This document shows positions 12,513-23,905 of a stretch of 64,000 bases of DNA, one piece after another. How positions within the stretch are numbered: position 1 is the stretch's first letter; every line of letters starts with the position of its first letter. The notes beneath the pieces were generated by a model that was not told where the DNA came from, ran no database searches, and saw only the letters and a program-made list of their open reading frames with translations. The position numbers were made by a program, and so were the translations under genes. The stretch is from Pezicula radicicola (lineage: Eukaryota > Ascomycota > Leotiomycetes > Helotiales > Dermateaceae), in assembly GCA_003008705.1 (NCBI GenBank), contig PDUO01000091.1, positions 65,131 through 129,130 of the forward strand. Reading direction: 5' to 3'.

Positions 12513-13454
12513 ATGTCGGCCGACACACTCTCACTTGCAGGAAAGACTGCTTTAGTTACGGGCTCTAGCAGAGAAAATGGCATCGGTGCCGCTATTGCCA
12601 GAGCTTTGGCCCGGAACGGCGCGTCTGTAGCAATTCATTATGTGTCGGAGGACTCCAAGGCGCGGGCTGAGAAGGTAGCGATTGACATCAATAAAGAGTT
12701 TGGCACCAAAACCACCGTCGTACAAGGAGGGGTAGAAAATTACGATACTGCGAAGAACATGGTTGAGCAAATTCTGAAAGCATTCAGCGTCGATCACATC
12801 GATATTCTTGGTATGTCATGGGTGGTGTCATGTTCTTTCCGGGTAGTTGGACAAAACTGATTGGCCATTTGTTCTAGTCAACAACGCAGCAGCTGCACGC
12901 AACACACCTCTCTTGGAGGTTACAGAAGAGCAGCTCGAATATGAATTCGCCGTCAACGTCTTCGGCGTGATTTACATGACACAAGCTGTTGTTGGCGTAG
13001 GTCGAATGCCGAAAGGCGGCCGCATCGTCAACATCGGCTCCATCGCCTCGAAAGTTTTGATCTCACCCCCTGTATATAGTGCGACAAAAGCTGCAATGGA
13101 TGCCCTGACAACGCTATGGGCTGGCGAGGTAAGCTTTCTTTGGTGTTCTTCCACTCTCTACGCTCGACAACCATCTAACGAAATGCCGGACAGCTTGGCA
13201 AGAGCCGTGGAATTACCGTCAATACACTCGCACCCGGTCCAGTTCCAACAGATATGTCGAAAGCGTATCTGGTGGCCCCTGACGGGTCTCCAACTGCGCT
13301 TCAGCTTTCTATGTATGAACAGACGCGAGCTGCGAATCGCCTCGGGTCAGTGGAGGATCTGGCTGATGCTACGCTTCTGCTAGTATCAGAAAAGAGCCGG
13401 TGGATCACTGCACAGTTTATCTCAGTAAGCGGCGGAATTACTGGGACTATGTAA
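12513..13454 (+). CDS. Short-chain dehydrogenase/reductase
   Basis: Three exons (12513-12810, 12878-13128, 13194-13454) join in frame to 269 residues, the normal SDR length. The introns are 67 and 65 bp with GTATGT and GTAAGC donors. The Rossmann cofactor site is TGSSRENGIG near the N-terminus (a TGxxxGIG variant), followed by NNAA. The catalytic region is NIGSIASK with YSATK about 20 residues later. PGPVPTDM and the C-terminal SGGITGTM are typical of the fungal ketoreductase-like group. It should be a soluble NAD(P)H-dependent oxidoreductase of unknown substrate. It lies directly right of the transposon nest and between NRPS and PKS relics, so it was probably a tailoring enzyme of that cluster. 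It is the only member of the group still open from start to stop. Confidence 0.88.
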
Positions 13455-13667
13455 ACTGGGGGCCGGCCAAATCGACTCGGCCATTCCACTGAGGGTTACT
13501 AGTTTCTATATAAGATACAAGGAGGGTGTCCAATCTGTTCCAGGGGACATTGAGGACCTGGCCCTAGGTGTAACAAAGGAAACTTTTGAAGAATATGTGG
13601 CAGGCACTAAGCCTGTTCCTCCTGTTCCTCCTGTTTCCTCTCCAGGTGCCATTTTCTGGTGCAAAGC

Positions 13668-14180
13668 CTAGTCTTTTTTGAGAAAATGACTTAATATGAA
13701 CACCTCCAGGGATATATGAACCAGCTCAACAAGATCTTTTGCAGCTACGACCGCGGCACAGACGAGCAGGCCAGTGCATATTCCAACAATATGGACAGGT
13801 GAGCTGGAGGTGCCTAGAACTAATCTATCATTTTCAACATTTCTACAGAAGTTAGCCGCAACTTATCATGACTGAGGGGAAACTCACAGGATCATGTCCC
13901 CTAGCTGGGTGATAGCAACTAGAACACTGCCGTTGGCATCGCAATAGGCCACTTCGGACTCTCCCTCTATCTCAGCCAGCTGGACTAAAGTCTTAGTTTT
14001 AAGCAGTCTATCTTGTCCAAGAAAGGTAACGTTAGATGCCTCTGTCTTAAGTACATCGGTAGCGGCTTGCAGATATTTCCGCAACTCTGCTGACTTCTTA
14101 GCTTCGCTGTAGAGATTCTTGATGGCAGGAAGAGGGTCAATGATCTGATCTTCAAACAGCAGAATGTTGTGTTGATGCAT
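13668..14180 (-). pseudogene. Orphan SAT domain fragment of a non-reducing polyketide synthase
   Basis: Exon 13888-14180 starts MHQHNILLFEDQIIDPLPAI, the usual opening of the starter-unit ACP transacylase (SAT) domain, and reaches ITQLGDMI. A 45-bp intron (13843-13887, GTGAGT...GTAG) joins it in frame to exon 13668-13842. That exon contains HIVGICTGLLVCAAV, the SAT catalytic block with GxCxG, and AAKDLVELVHISLEVFI. The frame then stops after 155 codons, whereas NR-PKS proteins exceed 1,500 residues. No KS, AT, product-template or ACP part follows. It is either a truncated relic or, less likely, a free-standing SAT-like protein. Its strand is opposite to the neighbouring HR-PKS relic. Confidence 0.72.
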
Positions 14181-15289
14181 GGCGAAATGTAGGCAATGAT
14201 ATGGAAGCTGGAGTGATGCAAAGATCGATTAGAATTGGGTGAGGAGCTCAAGTAGCCTTTGCCCCTCTTTGGGTGAAAAGTCACGATCACGGGTCGCAGA
14301 CGGTTCAGGGGGAAGGCCGGTTATATTCAAAGAGAAAATACCAAAGAAGAACAGTCCTGTCCACGAAATAAGCCAGGGCTTTATCTTCGTTCGGAATGCA
14401 GCGAGTTCGGAATGTAGTTGCATAGGTAAGGTAGGTCGCCTCACCAACTCCTTGCTCCTTAGGACCAACCTATCACATTAACCTAGACCTTTGAATAAGT
14501 ACGTACTTCAACGGGTACTATCAGACTAAGTAAGGGTTACGCCAGAAGTATTAGTCCAACTTGGAAGTCAGTGCACTAAAAGGTAGTTAGTTGCTCGCCT
14601 AATTCTAATGCGCCGTTGGGCCTTATTATTGCCCCACGTTACAACCAGGACGGCAAGAAATGCGGGACGAGCGCTTCCCGTGCTTGTGTCAATCAAAGGA
14701 AGAATCAAGGGATAGAAAGTATGCAGGAAGATATAGTACTATCCCCCCTCTGATTAAAGGTTAAATGGTGGTTAATTTTGCATTCCTAAGGTATATACAA
14801 TGGGATATACGGGTTTATACTAAGGTTGCTGCTATCGCTTTAAGTAAACCAGTCTATCCTGTGCAATTACTCCTAAAATAACCGTAGGAATGCTAAACTG
14901 ACAGGACCCACTGGGGAAAATAGGAGTGAAAAATCTATACTATGGCCTATGTGGTGTGACATGACTACTCACATACCACTCAACCCTCCTGAATGTTCTG
15001 ACAAACCCAAGAGGCTCCGCGTATTGGAGAAGCCTCATATAAGCGATTGTAGAAGTAGCGATTTCATAGGGTCAAGGTCGAGACATGGCGTAGTTAGGTT
15101 TAGGGTTCATAACCTTGTCCCCAAGGTTTCGTGTACCACGTCCGGATACATACATTGTCTATTTCACTGTTGAGGACCCTTGAGACTCCTTTTCACATCT
15201 CCTTCTGTCCAAGTCAAACAACAAGTTACTCATTACCTATCTCTCTTCTCCGTGTACCGTTTGCTGGGCCCGGGAGCGAAGAAAAGGAA
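14181..15289. other. Interval between SAT fragment and HR-PKS
   Basis: No motif-bearing coding region is seen. It would hold the upstream regions of the diverging SAT fragment (minus) and HR-PKS (plus), but I could not define promoter elements. Confidence 0.45.
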
Positions 15290-18200
15290 AATGACGTACT
15301 CAGGCCTGATCCTGGGAGTGGCAATGCCGAACAGCCATACCATCCTGCTTCATTACCGGCGACTTTGCCCATTGCCATCATTGGTATGAGTTGTCGCTTT
15401 GCTGGAGATGCTACCACCGTGGAGGATCTCTAGGAGCTGTGTGCTAGCGGACGAGATGCTTGGTCTGAAATCCCTAAAGATAGATTTCACAAAGAGGCCT
15501 TCTACCATTCGAACAGCAACAAGTTGGGCTGCGTAACTGCCTCCTCCTTGTCATTTATAATGGAGACCAACTGACGGGATCAACAGATGGATGTCAAAGG
15601 TGCCTATTTCCTAAAGGAAGATGTTGCGCTGTTTAATGCATCGCTTTTTAACCTTACGATAGATACTGCTGCAGTGAATATTCCAAGAATTCTGGTATCA
15701 AGACAGAGCTAAACAATTTAGGCGATGGATCCATAAATTCGACTACAACTCGAATCTTCTTACGAGGTGATCGAGAACGGTATAACCTTTGTTCCATCGA
15801 AATCCTCGAGCTAACTCGTGGCAGCTGGTTTATCTATGCAGAGCATAGCTGGTTCCGACACGTCGGTCTGCGTTGGATCATTTTCTAGAGACAATAGTGA
15901 CAGTCTGAATAGAGATGTAGAGTTGTTACCCTCCTTATACCTCACTGGAAATAGTCCGGCCATGCTCTCGAACCGCATATCATACTTTTTCGACTTGAGA
16001 GGTCCCAGCATGGCCATCGATACAGGATATTCGGGAAGCTTGACAGCGTTGCATTAAGTTGCCAAAGTCTGCGAGCCGATGATGCAAAGCTCTCAATTGT
16101 GGGAGGTTCCAATGTCATACTAAACCCAGACACATTCATCTTCTTGACAAATCTCGGGTGCGTCGAGTAATGCCTTCCTTACCTGGGAGTCGACTCTAAC
16201 TCAAGACAGCTTCCTCAGCCCCGAAGGAAGATGCTATGCCTGGGATTCACGAGCTTCGGGATATGCTCGTGGTGAAGGTGTTGCCACTCTGGTTATCAAA
16301 CCACTCCCAGACGCCCTGCGAGATGGAGATCACATTCATGCCGTGATCAGAGAAACGATTCTTTTTCAAGATGGGAAGACTCCTACCATTACCAAGCCCT
16401 CTCTCGAAGTGCAGGAGGAACTGGTTCGAGATTGCTATCGAAGAGCTGGACTCGATCCTCGGAAAACAAGCTATGTTGAGGCTCATATGACTGGTACAAA
16501 ATTACGATGCGAAGTTGGTCGCCGTTCAATATACCGACACCACATGCAGGTACTCAAACAGGAGATCCAGTTGATGCATCATCAATTGGAAAGGTTTTTA
16601 GAGAGAACCGACCTGACTCCCATCAGCTTCTTGTCGGCTCTGTCAAACCCAACATTGGCCACACAGGGACTGTCAGTGGACTCGCAAGTATTATCAAAGT
16701 TGCTATAGCCTTGTAAAAGGGCACTATTCCACCAAATTTCCACCTGGAGAACCCTAACCCCAAGGTCTCCCTGGATAAGTTGAGACTCAAGGTACAAATC
16801 CCAGAAACGACTGCATTTCACAGTACGTAACTGCATATAGGTACCTAGCCGCCTTGAATCATGGCCAGAAGGTCGGCTTTTACGAGCTTCTGTAAACAAC
16901 TTCGAATATGGGGGCGCGAATGCTCACTGCATTCTAGAGCATGCCAAGTACCACAAACTCCGCAACCTATTACCAATGGCACCAAGAGAGTGCATTCCAA
17001 GAAGTCTCAGCTCTTCCTCCTAAGCGCCAAGGACTCTAACGCTACTAAATCCATGACCACGAATCTTAAAGATTATCTCCAGGGAGCAGTGGATGAGCAT
17101 AGGGATGTTTCTTTGGAAGATTTGGTGTACACGCTTGGACAACGTCGAACAATATTCCTATGGGTTTCCACAGCTGTTGCAGACAGCGTTCTACAGCTGA
17201 TCAAAAAACTCGAAGACAGCATTACTCAGCCATGCCAGGCCACCAAGATGCCCAGACTGGGTTTTATTTTCAACGGACAAGACGCGCAATGGTATAGAAT
17301 GGACCGTGAGCTAATCGCACGGTACCCTGTCTACGAAACCGCAATTCAGGAGGCTGATCAACACCTAAGAGAGTTTGGTGCAATATGGTCGTCATATGGT
17401 TGGTATATCTTGGTTCATTGTATGATATCTTACGGGGACTAATTTTAATTAGAGGAGCTCATGTGTGATGAGAGTATTGGCCGTGTCAATGAGCTAGCAA
17501 TGAGTAGTCAGCCAATGTGCGTTGCTATCCAAATGTGCCTGGTTAGACTCCTAAGTTCATGGGGAATCAAGCCAACTGCAGTGACGAGGCACTCAAGTGG
17601 TGAGGTTGCTGCAGCATATGCCGCTGGTGCTATCACTTTCAAGCAAGCTATTGGAGTCATGTTCTTCCGTGGTGTTATCACTGTTGACGTTATTGTAGAG
17701 ATCGGACTTCAACTTCACTCGAGAATGCCAAAAGCCCACATACTTTACGACCTCCCACAATACCCCTGGAACCATTCCAGGCGATACTGGATTGAACCAC
17801 GTGTTAATGTTGAGAACCGATTTCGAGAATCGCTATGTTATGATCTTTTGGGTACGAGGCTCATTGGTTCTAAGATAGTCGCGGCGTTGAGGTCCAGATT
17901 TCAATGCAGGCTTATAACGAAAAGGAGCTGGATACTGATGACTGGCAGGAGTTCCACATTCATTCTTTCTCAGCAGATGCTACAACGTGGATTGAGAACT
18001 GCAAAGGACTTGTCGCTCCCAATCTCAATTGAGTCCTCTCGTGAAAATGCGTTGGATGCAGGCTCCAAAACGGAAATCATGTCCGTCTTTATGAACTCTG
18101 ACCCGACTATGAAGCAAATAAAGCCCGAAGACTTCTGTGCTTCTTGTGATGCTAGAGAGATTCGTTATAGACCAGCATTCCGCAATTTTGAGACTATTAA

Positions 18201-21070
18201 TGCTAGCAACAAAAAGGCTCTTGCTACTCTTGCGGTTCCTAATATTGCATCACAAATGCCTCACGGGTTTTACCATGGCCACTTGATTCATCCCACTTCT
18301 ATCGATTCCATCTTCCAAGTTGCCTTGGCAGCACTTCCTGAAGGTGCCTTTGGTAGTGCTGGTCTTGTTCCGAGATCCATCAAAAAAATGTATGTCTCCA
18401 ACGACACTGGAAACGAAGCCGGTCATCGCTTGCACGTCTACACAACAATTGATGAAGAGAATACCCAAGGATTCAACGCATCCATAATCACCACATCCAA
18501 AGACTCGCTGCTTGTCGTAAAGATCGATAGAATTTTCTTCAAATCGTTGAACAACACTCGCGCCACTGAATCCACCATCCCAGATCAAAAGACTTGCATC
18601 AAACTCAAGTGGCAACCTGATATATCCCTTGCTCCTGAAGAATACCTTCGGAGGTTGCTCTCTATCTCAGTGGATCAATCTGAGATTGAGGTTGACGAGA
18701 AATTGCAGCGTGCAGTCTGCCATCTCGTTTAAGATGCGCTTGCAGGTTTGACAGACCGGGATGTTAACAACATGGAGCCGTACCAACAGAGCATGTATAA
18801 TTGGATGAAGATACTTGTCACACGTGTTGGTGTCTTCACATCTGAGAATCGCCCCTCTGTGTCAAATAAGCAGCAACTTTACGATAAGGTTTCTTTAGAG
18901 AGCATCAACGGAAAGGCTGCCTGACTCATTAGAGAGAATTTGGTCCGCATCCTTCGCAAAGAGGTCTCTCCTATGAGTCTACTCGAGCAGGACAACATTC
19001 TTAATGACCACAGCGACAATTCCATCAGATATGACCGCTCATTTGCTTAAGTCAAGAGGCTTGTGGAACTTGTTGGAGCCAAGAATCCTAGGGCAAAGGT
19101 ACTTGAAATTGGTGCCAACACAGGTGCATTCACCAAAGTTGTTCTCGAAGGACTTAGTGGGGAGGGAACCAATCCACAGTTCTCTCATTACATTTGACTG
19201 ATCTCAGTCACGAGATTTTGGAGTCCTCCAAGGAAAGGTTTGCTACCTAGGGCAGCATGATCAACTTTCAAGTCTTTGATATGGAATCGGATGTCTCTGA
19301 ACAGTCTTTCGAGCTTCACACTATGACTTGATTGTTGCATGTCAGAGTCTGCATACCTCCAGATCGCTAAAGACAGCCATGACAAATGTCCATAAACTTC
19401 TCAAACCAGGCGGTAAATTGATTTTTATGCAGAACACAGGCGACACTCCCGATTCTTATCTTACTTTTGGAACTTTGCCAAAGTGGTGGGCAGGTAAATA
19501 TATCTTAAGCTGAATACCACATTTATTAACGATTTTTGTAGGGGAAGAGCCTGAGCGAAAGTTCTCTCCTGCCATTAGTGTTCACGAGTGGCAAGAGGTT
19601 CTCAAGCAGACTGGCTTTGATGGAATACATGGTCAAGTGCCTGATTGTGAGAACAAGAAGCATTCCTCCGTCACCGTCATAATGTCAGCTGCAAGTGTCA
19701 AAGATAGAACTTATCCATCCAAGGTCACTCTTGTCTTCACTAACTCACCACCTCCTCGTATGTGGCTTAACAGAATCGAGCAGGGTATTAGTAGTATCAC
19801 ATCGAAAGTGCCTGCTATTCAGAGCCTAGAGGATCTCCAAGCTGATGGCAACATATGCATCTCCTTGGATGATATGGATCGGCCGATTCTCGACAAGATG
19901 AATGCTGCTGAATATGAAGATCTTAAGAGAATGTGTCTCTGTGCCAAGAGAGTTCTCTGGGTCTGCCGTGGAGCAGGCATGTACTCCAGCAATCCCGAAC
20001 TTTGTCTTCACCGGGGCTTTCTGCGTACACTGAGAATGGAGGGCAGAAGCAAACGGTACATCACGTTGAATCTACATTCTTCCCAGCAACAGTGCAGCAA
20101 TAAATCTACCCGTACGATTATCGACATCTTCAAAGCAACATTTAACTACAACCAGAAGTTGGAGGAAATTGCTACCGAATACGCAGAGCGAGACTCTGTC
20201 ATTCAAATCTCCAGACTACTCGAGGATCCAGAGGAGAATGAAGCAACCTCCATCGTTCCACAGATACCTAAACCTCATTCACAATCGTTTTCTGATACTC
20301 GGTGCCCATTGATCTTAAGCGCACATACTAACGGCCTTCTGGAGAATCTTTGCTCGTTGATATTCCATCTCCAAACCAACCTTTGCCAGCCGAATATGTA
20401 GAAGTTGAGCCAAAAGCCTTTGGTTCAACTTCGTGACGTTCTTGTCGCAACTGGTCAGCTCAAAGGATTTGTTGGTGAATTTAGCGGCGTTGTCACCAAG
20501 CCCGGGTCCCAAACTTCTCCAAGCGGATTAAAGATTGGAGACAGAGTTAGTTCTCTCTCCTCGTGTTGGCTCTTGGTCAAACCTCGTCCGTCTCCACTGG
20601 AACAACCTTGAACGCGTCCCTAATGAACTCTCTTATAAAGAGGCCGCCTCAATTCCCACAGTCTTCGTCACGGCATACTATGCACTTTTAGATGTTGCTC
20701 ACCTAGAGAAGGGAGAGACAGTTATGATCCACGCTGCTACTGGCGGTGTTGGTTAGGCTGGTATCAGTATTGCTCAGTGCGTTAGAGCTGAAATATTTGT
20801 CACCGTTAGCACTGAATTGAAGCGTGAGTTCATTATGGACAACTACAAAATGCCGGAAGATCACATCTTCTCTAGCAGGGACATCTCCTTTGCACGGGGT
20901 GTCATGATTATAACCCAAGGCCGCGGTGTCGATGTCGTCTTGGATTTTTTACCAGGTTCTTTTCTCAAGCAAAGCTGTGGGTGTATTGCTAGATTCGGAC
21001 GCTTTATTATAGCTTTTGAACTGGAAATCTTGATGTTCCAAAATTCACCGCCAGCACTGATACACGTCGT
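15290..21070 (+). pseudogene. Highly reducing polyketide synthase, decayed (KS-AT-DH-MT-ER)
   Basis: Domains are readable in order across shifting frames. The KS starts at about 15360 (PIAIIGMSCRFAG), with the active-site block [12 protein letters not shown] at about 16020 where Cys is expected, VEAHMTGT at 16475 and NIGHTGT at 16655. The AT has FIFNGQDAQW (17270) and RHSSGE (17590, normally GHSSGE), then jumps from about 17680 to the DH, so its second half is deleted. The DH C-terminal part spans about 18000-18560. The methyltransferase has VLEIGANTGAF (19100) and LLKPGGKLI (19400), with a plausible intron at about 19494-19541. The ER has ATGQLKGFVGEF (20450) and IHAATGGVG (20730). KR and carrier domains are absent. 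Many stops include TAG at 15431 inside EDL*ELC, where fungal HR-PKSs have Trp. It would have made a reduced, C-methylated polyketide chain; it cannot work now. Confidence 0.93.
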
Positions 21071-21189
21071 CATGGCCATCGATAACATGAATAAAACTTC
21101 GCTTACATGCACAGCCACCGGCCTTCTGTTCATCTCAATCTTAACGCTATTTTCTCTGTATATAAGAGGGGCATAAGGCTAGGCGAGAC

Positions 21190-23905
21190 TTATGAAGACG
21201 AGGATGGTGTATCGACAGCCCAATCGGAAGTTACGTACTCTACCAAAAAGTTTAACGTACTTCTAATACAGATACTGTCTCTGGCTGGATTCACCCTTTC
21301 CGGTATACTTGCAGTCCTCGGAACGCGAAATTCTAATCAAAATGGATTTTTAATCGAGGATTGGTTAATTGCAGTCTACTGGGTACCTATGTTCTTGCCA
21401 ACAAGCGAGTTTTACAAATCTGACATTGACAGTTGATGCCTGTAATCCAAGCCACATGCATTGCATATTCGAAAGTACCTAGGCAACTCTATGACCCGGT
21501 CATCACAGATTTAGTCTCATCGTATTTCCTCCTGGCCGTCATCTTTACCCGAGGTGAAATCATTCCAGAAAACAGTTCAAATATCCGCCCTACCGCATCG
21601 ATGGTATTGAGAGTGGTGCAAGTAGGGCTGAATATTCTGATCACCTTCGCAAGTTTCATAGTTCCCCGACGTCCTGCAGTATTCGTCAATGGTAAGCCGG
21701 TTGACACTATGTATACTGTCTCAGCACTGAGTAAATTCACCTTTGCGTGGTGTGCCGACATTCTTCAACTGGACGCGAGGAAGGGCACACTAAATCTTAC
21801 TGATCTTCCGCGCCCAGACCATAATATCCGATCGAAGGACATATTTCAAAAGTGGACGGAAGCCAATCATCCTGGGAGACTATGGCTGAAGGTGGCACTG
21901 GCGCACAAATGGATGATTACCCTCCAGTGGCTGTTGACTCTGCTTCAAGCCTTCAGTACCTTTGCACCTCCTCAACTTGCTTTGCTTCATATCTTAAGAA
22001 TTTTGGAAAGACGCTAGCTCGAAGAACCTCCAGCTTATGAGGCGAGGGTCTGGATCTTGACGTTGGGTTTAGGCACACTGCTCTCTTCTTGGGTCGAGTC
22101 TTGGTTTAGATCTTGTAGTGCGGGATAGTAATCCCAATCGAAGCTAATCTTTTTGTATTGATCTTCTAGAAATCGATGCGTCGCAAAGATGTGAAAGGGG
22201 CACTGAAGCCTCGCAAAGCAGAAATGATTAGAGATGTTGTAGAGCTGAACTACTCTTCAATAGCTGAAAATAAGTCAGTAGCTGCCTCAGAGACTAAGGA
22301 TGAGAAAGTACGAGAAGGCCTATCCTAAATCTCTCGATAAGTAACAATCAATCTCATTGCTATCGATACCAAAAGAATTGCCGAGTTTGGCTTCTTTAAT
22401 TATCTCTTTCCTACTAGTGTCTTCAAGTTGATTATCGCCTTTAGTCTTTTGCTCTCTTTAATAGGCTGGAAAAGCTTACTATCTATGCTTAGTGCTATGG
22501 GCTATTCTATCACCCTCACTGTTGTCTTCAATGGAAGATATAGCATAGCTCAGGATCGTCTGATGAAGAAATCCGACGTAAGGCTTAGGGCTATTAAAGA
22601 AGCTTTGTAGGGCATTAAGTAGATTAAATGGACAGCCACAGAGCATCAGTGGCAAGAGAAGCTCCGTCGTGCGAGGAACTGTGAGTTGAGAGAGTTATGG
22701 TCTGTCTTGATTAATTATACTCGACTGTTACTATACTAGACTATATCGCCCTTGATTCTTTCTGTAGTATCGCTGGCTGTTTACTCGATTATATATAGTG
22801 GTTTAAATCCACCGGTTGTATTCACGAGCATCGGAATATTTAAACAGATACAATTTTACTTCTTTTAAAAAAAGTATAAGGAGGCAACTAACTTAGAAAT
22901 AGCTCGAGCTGGCTCTGATGGTTATTCCTGAAATGACTATAGATCCAATCGATGCCTAGGTATCTCTTAGCCGAATCGAAGAACATCTTAATGCGCTAGA
23001 AATTATAACTACCAGAGACATCTCATCAAATATAACCTTTACCAACGCCTCTGTCATGTGGCCGTCTGATGAACACAGGGAAGGAATGGAGCAATATATC
23101 CTTCAGAACATTAATTCATCTTTTCTAGAAAAGGAACTAAGCGTTATATCTGGCAAAACCGGGACTAGAAAGACCCTCCTCCTCAGTTCAATCATAGGGG
23201 AGACGGATATCGTTTCGGGCAAGATTAGTGTTCCTAGGACTTCTTCTCTCTACGAACGAAATAATAGTAGAGCCACGAGGGATAATTGGCTTATTCCATC
23301 ATTATTGCATATGTTCCATGGACTGAGAACGCCACTATCAAGGACAACATCCTCTTTGGTCTTCCTTATGACTAATATCGCTATAATAAAACGGTTGAGG
23401 CCTACGCATTGAGAAAAGATCTGGAATTGCTGATTGATGGTGAAAGCACTGAGATTGGGGCGAATGGTATTAATTTGAGTGGTGGGCAGAGATGGCGTCT
23501 TACGTTTGCTAGAGCTCTCTACTCTCGTGTAGGTATATTGGTCATTGATGACATATTTAGTACCCTTGATAGCCATATTGGGCGTCATGTCTTCTAGAAT
23601 AGTCTTGCTAGGGAGCTTGCTGTTGGACGAACCCGTATTCTGGCCACACATCATGTGGCCCTATGCAAGTCACGAACAAAGTATTTTCGTCGAGCTCGAC
23701 GATGGATTGATTGCAAGTTCGAGGCTAGTCCCCGACCTAGAAATGAGTCTCCTAGATTTTGAAATCATCAGCTATTGCAGGGACGATGAAGAGGCAAATG
23801 CGTTAAACTCTGAAGGACTACGTAAACTAGCAAAAAGTAGCTGGTCAGTTAAGGCCAAAATTTATCTGGACTATCTGAAGTCTAGTGGGGAGATTATTTC
23901 CATCA
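21190..23905 (+). pseudogene. ABCC (MRP-type) multidrug transporter, N-terminal half, decayed
   Basis: The reading starts with hydrophobic helices (21240-21680) and the cluster-exporter motif SKFTFAWCADIL...LPRP at about 21725-21820. The first membrane domain follows (HKWMITLQWLLTLLQAFSTF at 21905; LIIAFSLLLSLIGWKSLL at 22430; IKWTATEHQWQEKL at 22625). The first nucleotide-binding domain shows a damaged Walker A (GKTGTRKTLLL, 23153, where GKTGSGKS is expected), an intact signature [15 protein letters not shown] (23478) and Walker [17 protein letters not shown]. Stops and frameshifts occur throughout. The second membrane domain and second NBD are missing. It begins immediately after the truncated ER of the PKS, in the same direction. 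The likely role was plasma-membrane export of the cluster product. Confidence 0.9.

Noticed and set aside
21107..21436. A PKS-ABC transporter fusion protein
   Set aside because: Both sides contain stops and frame breaks; a deletion between two adjacent relics is simpler.
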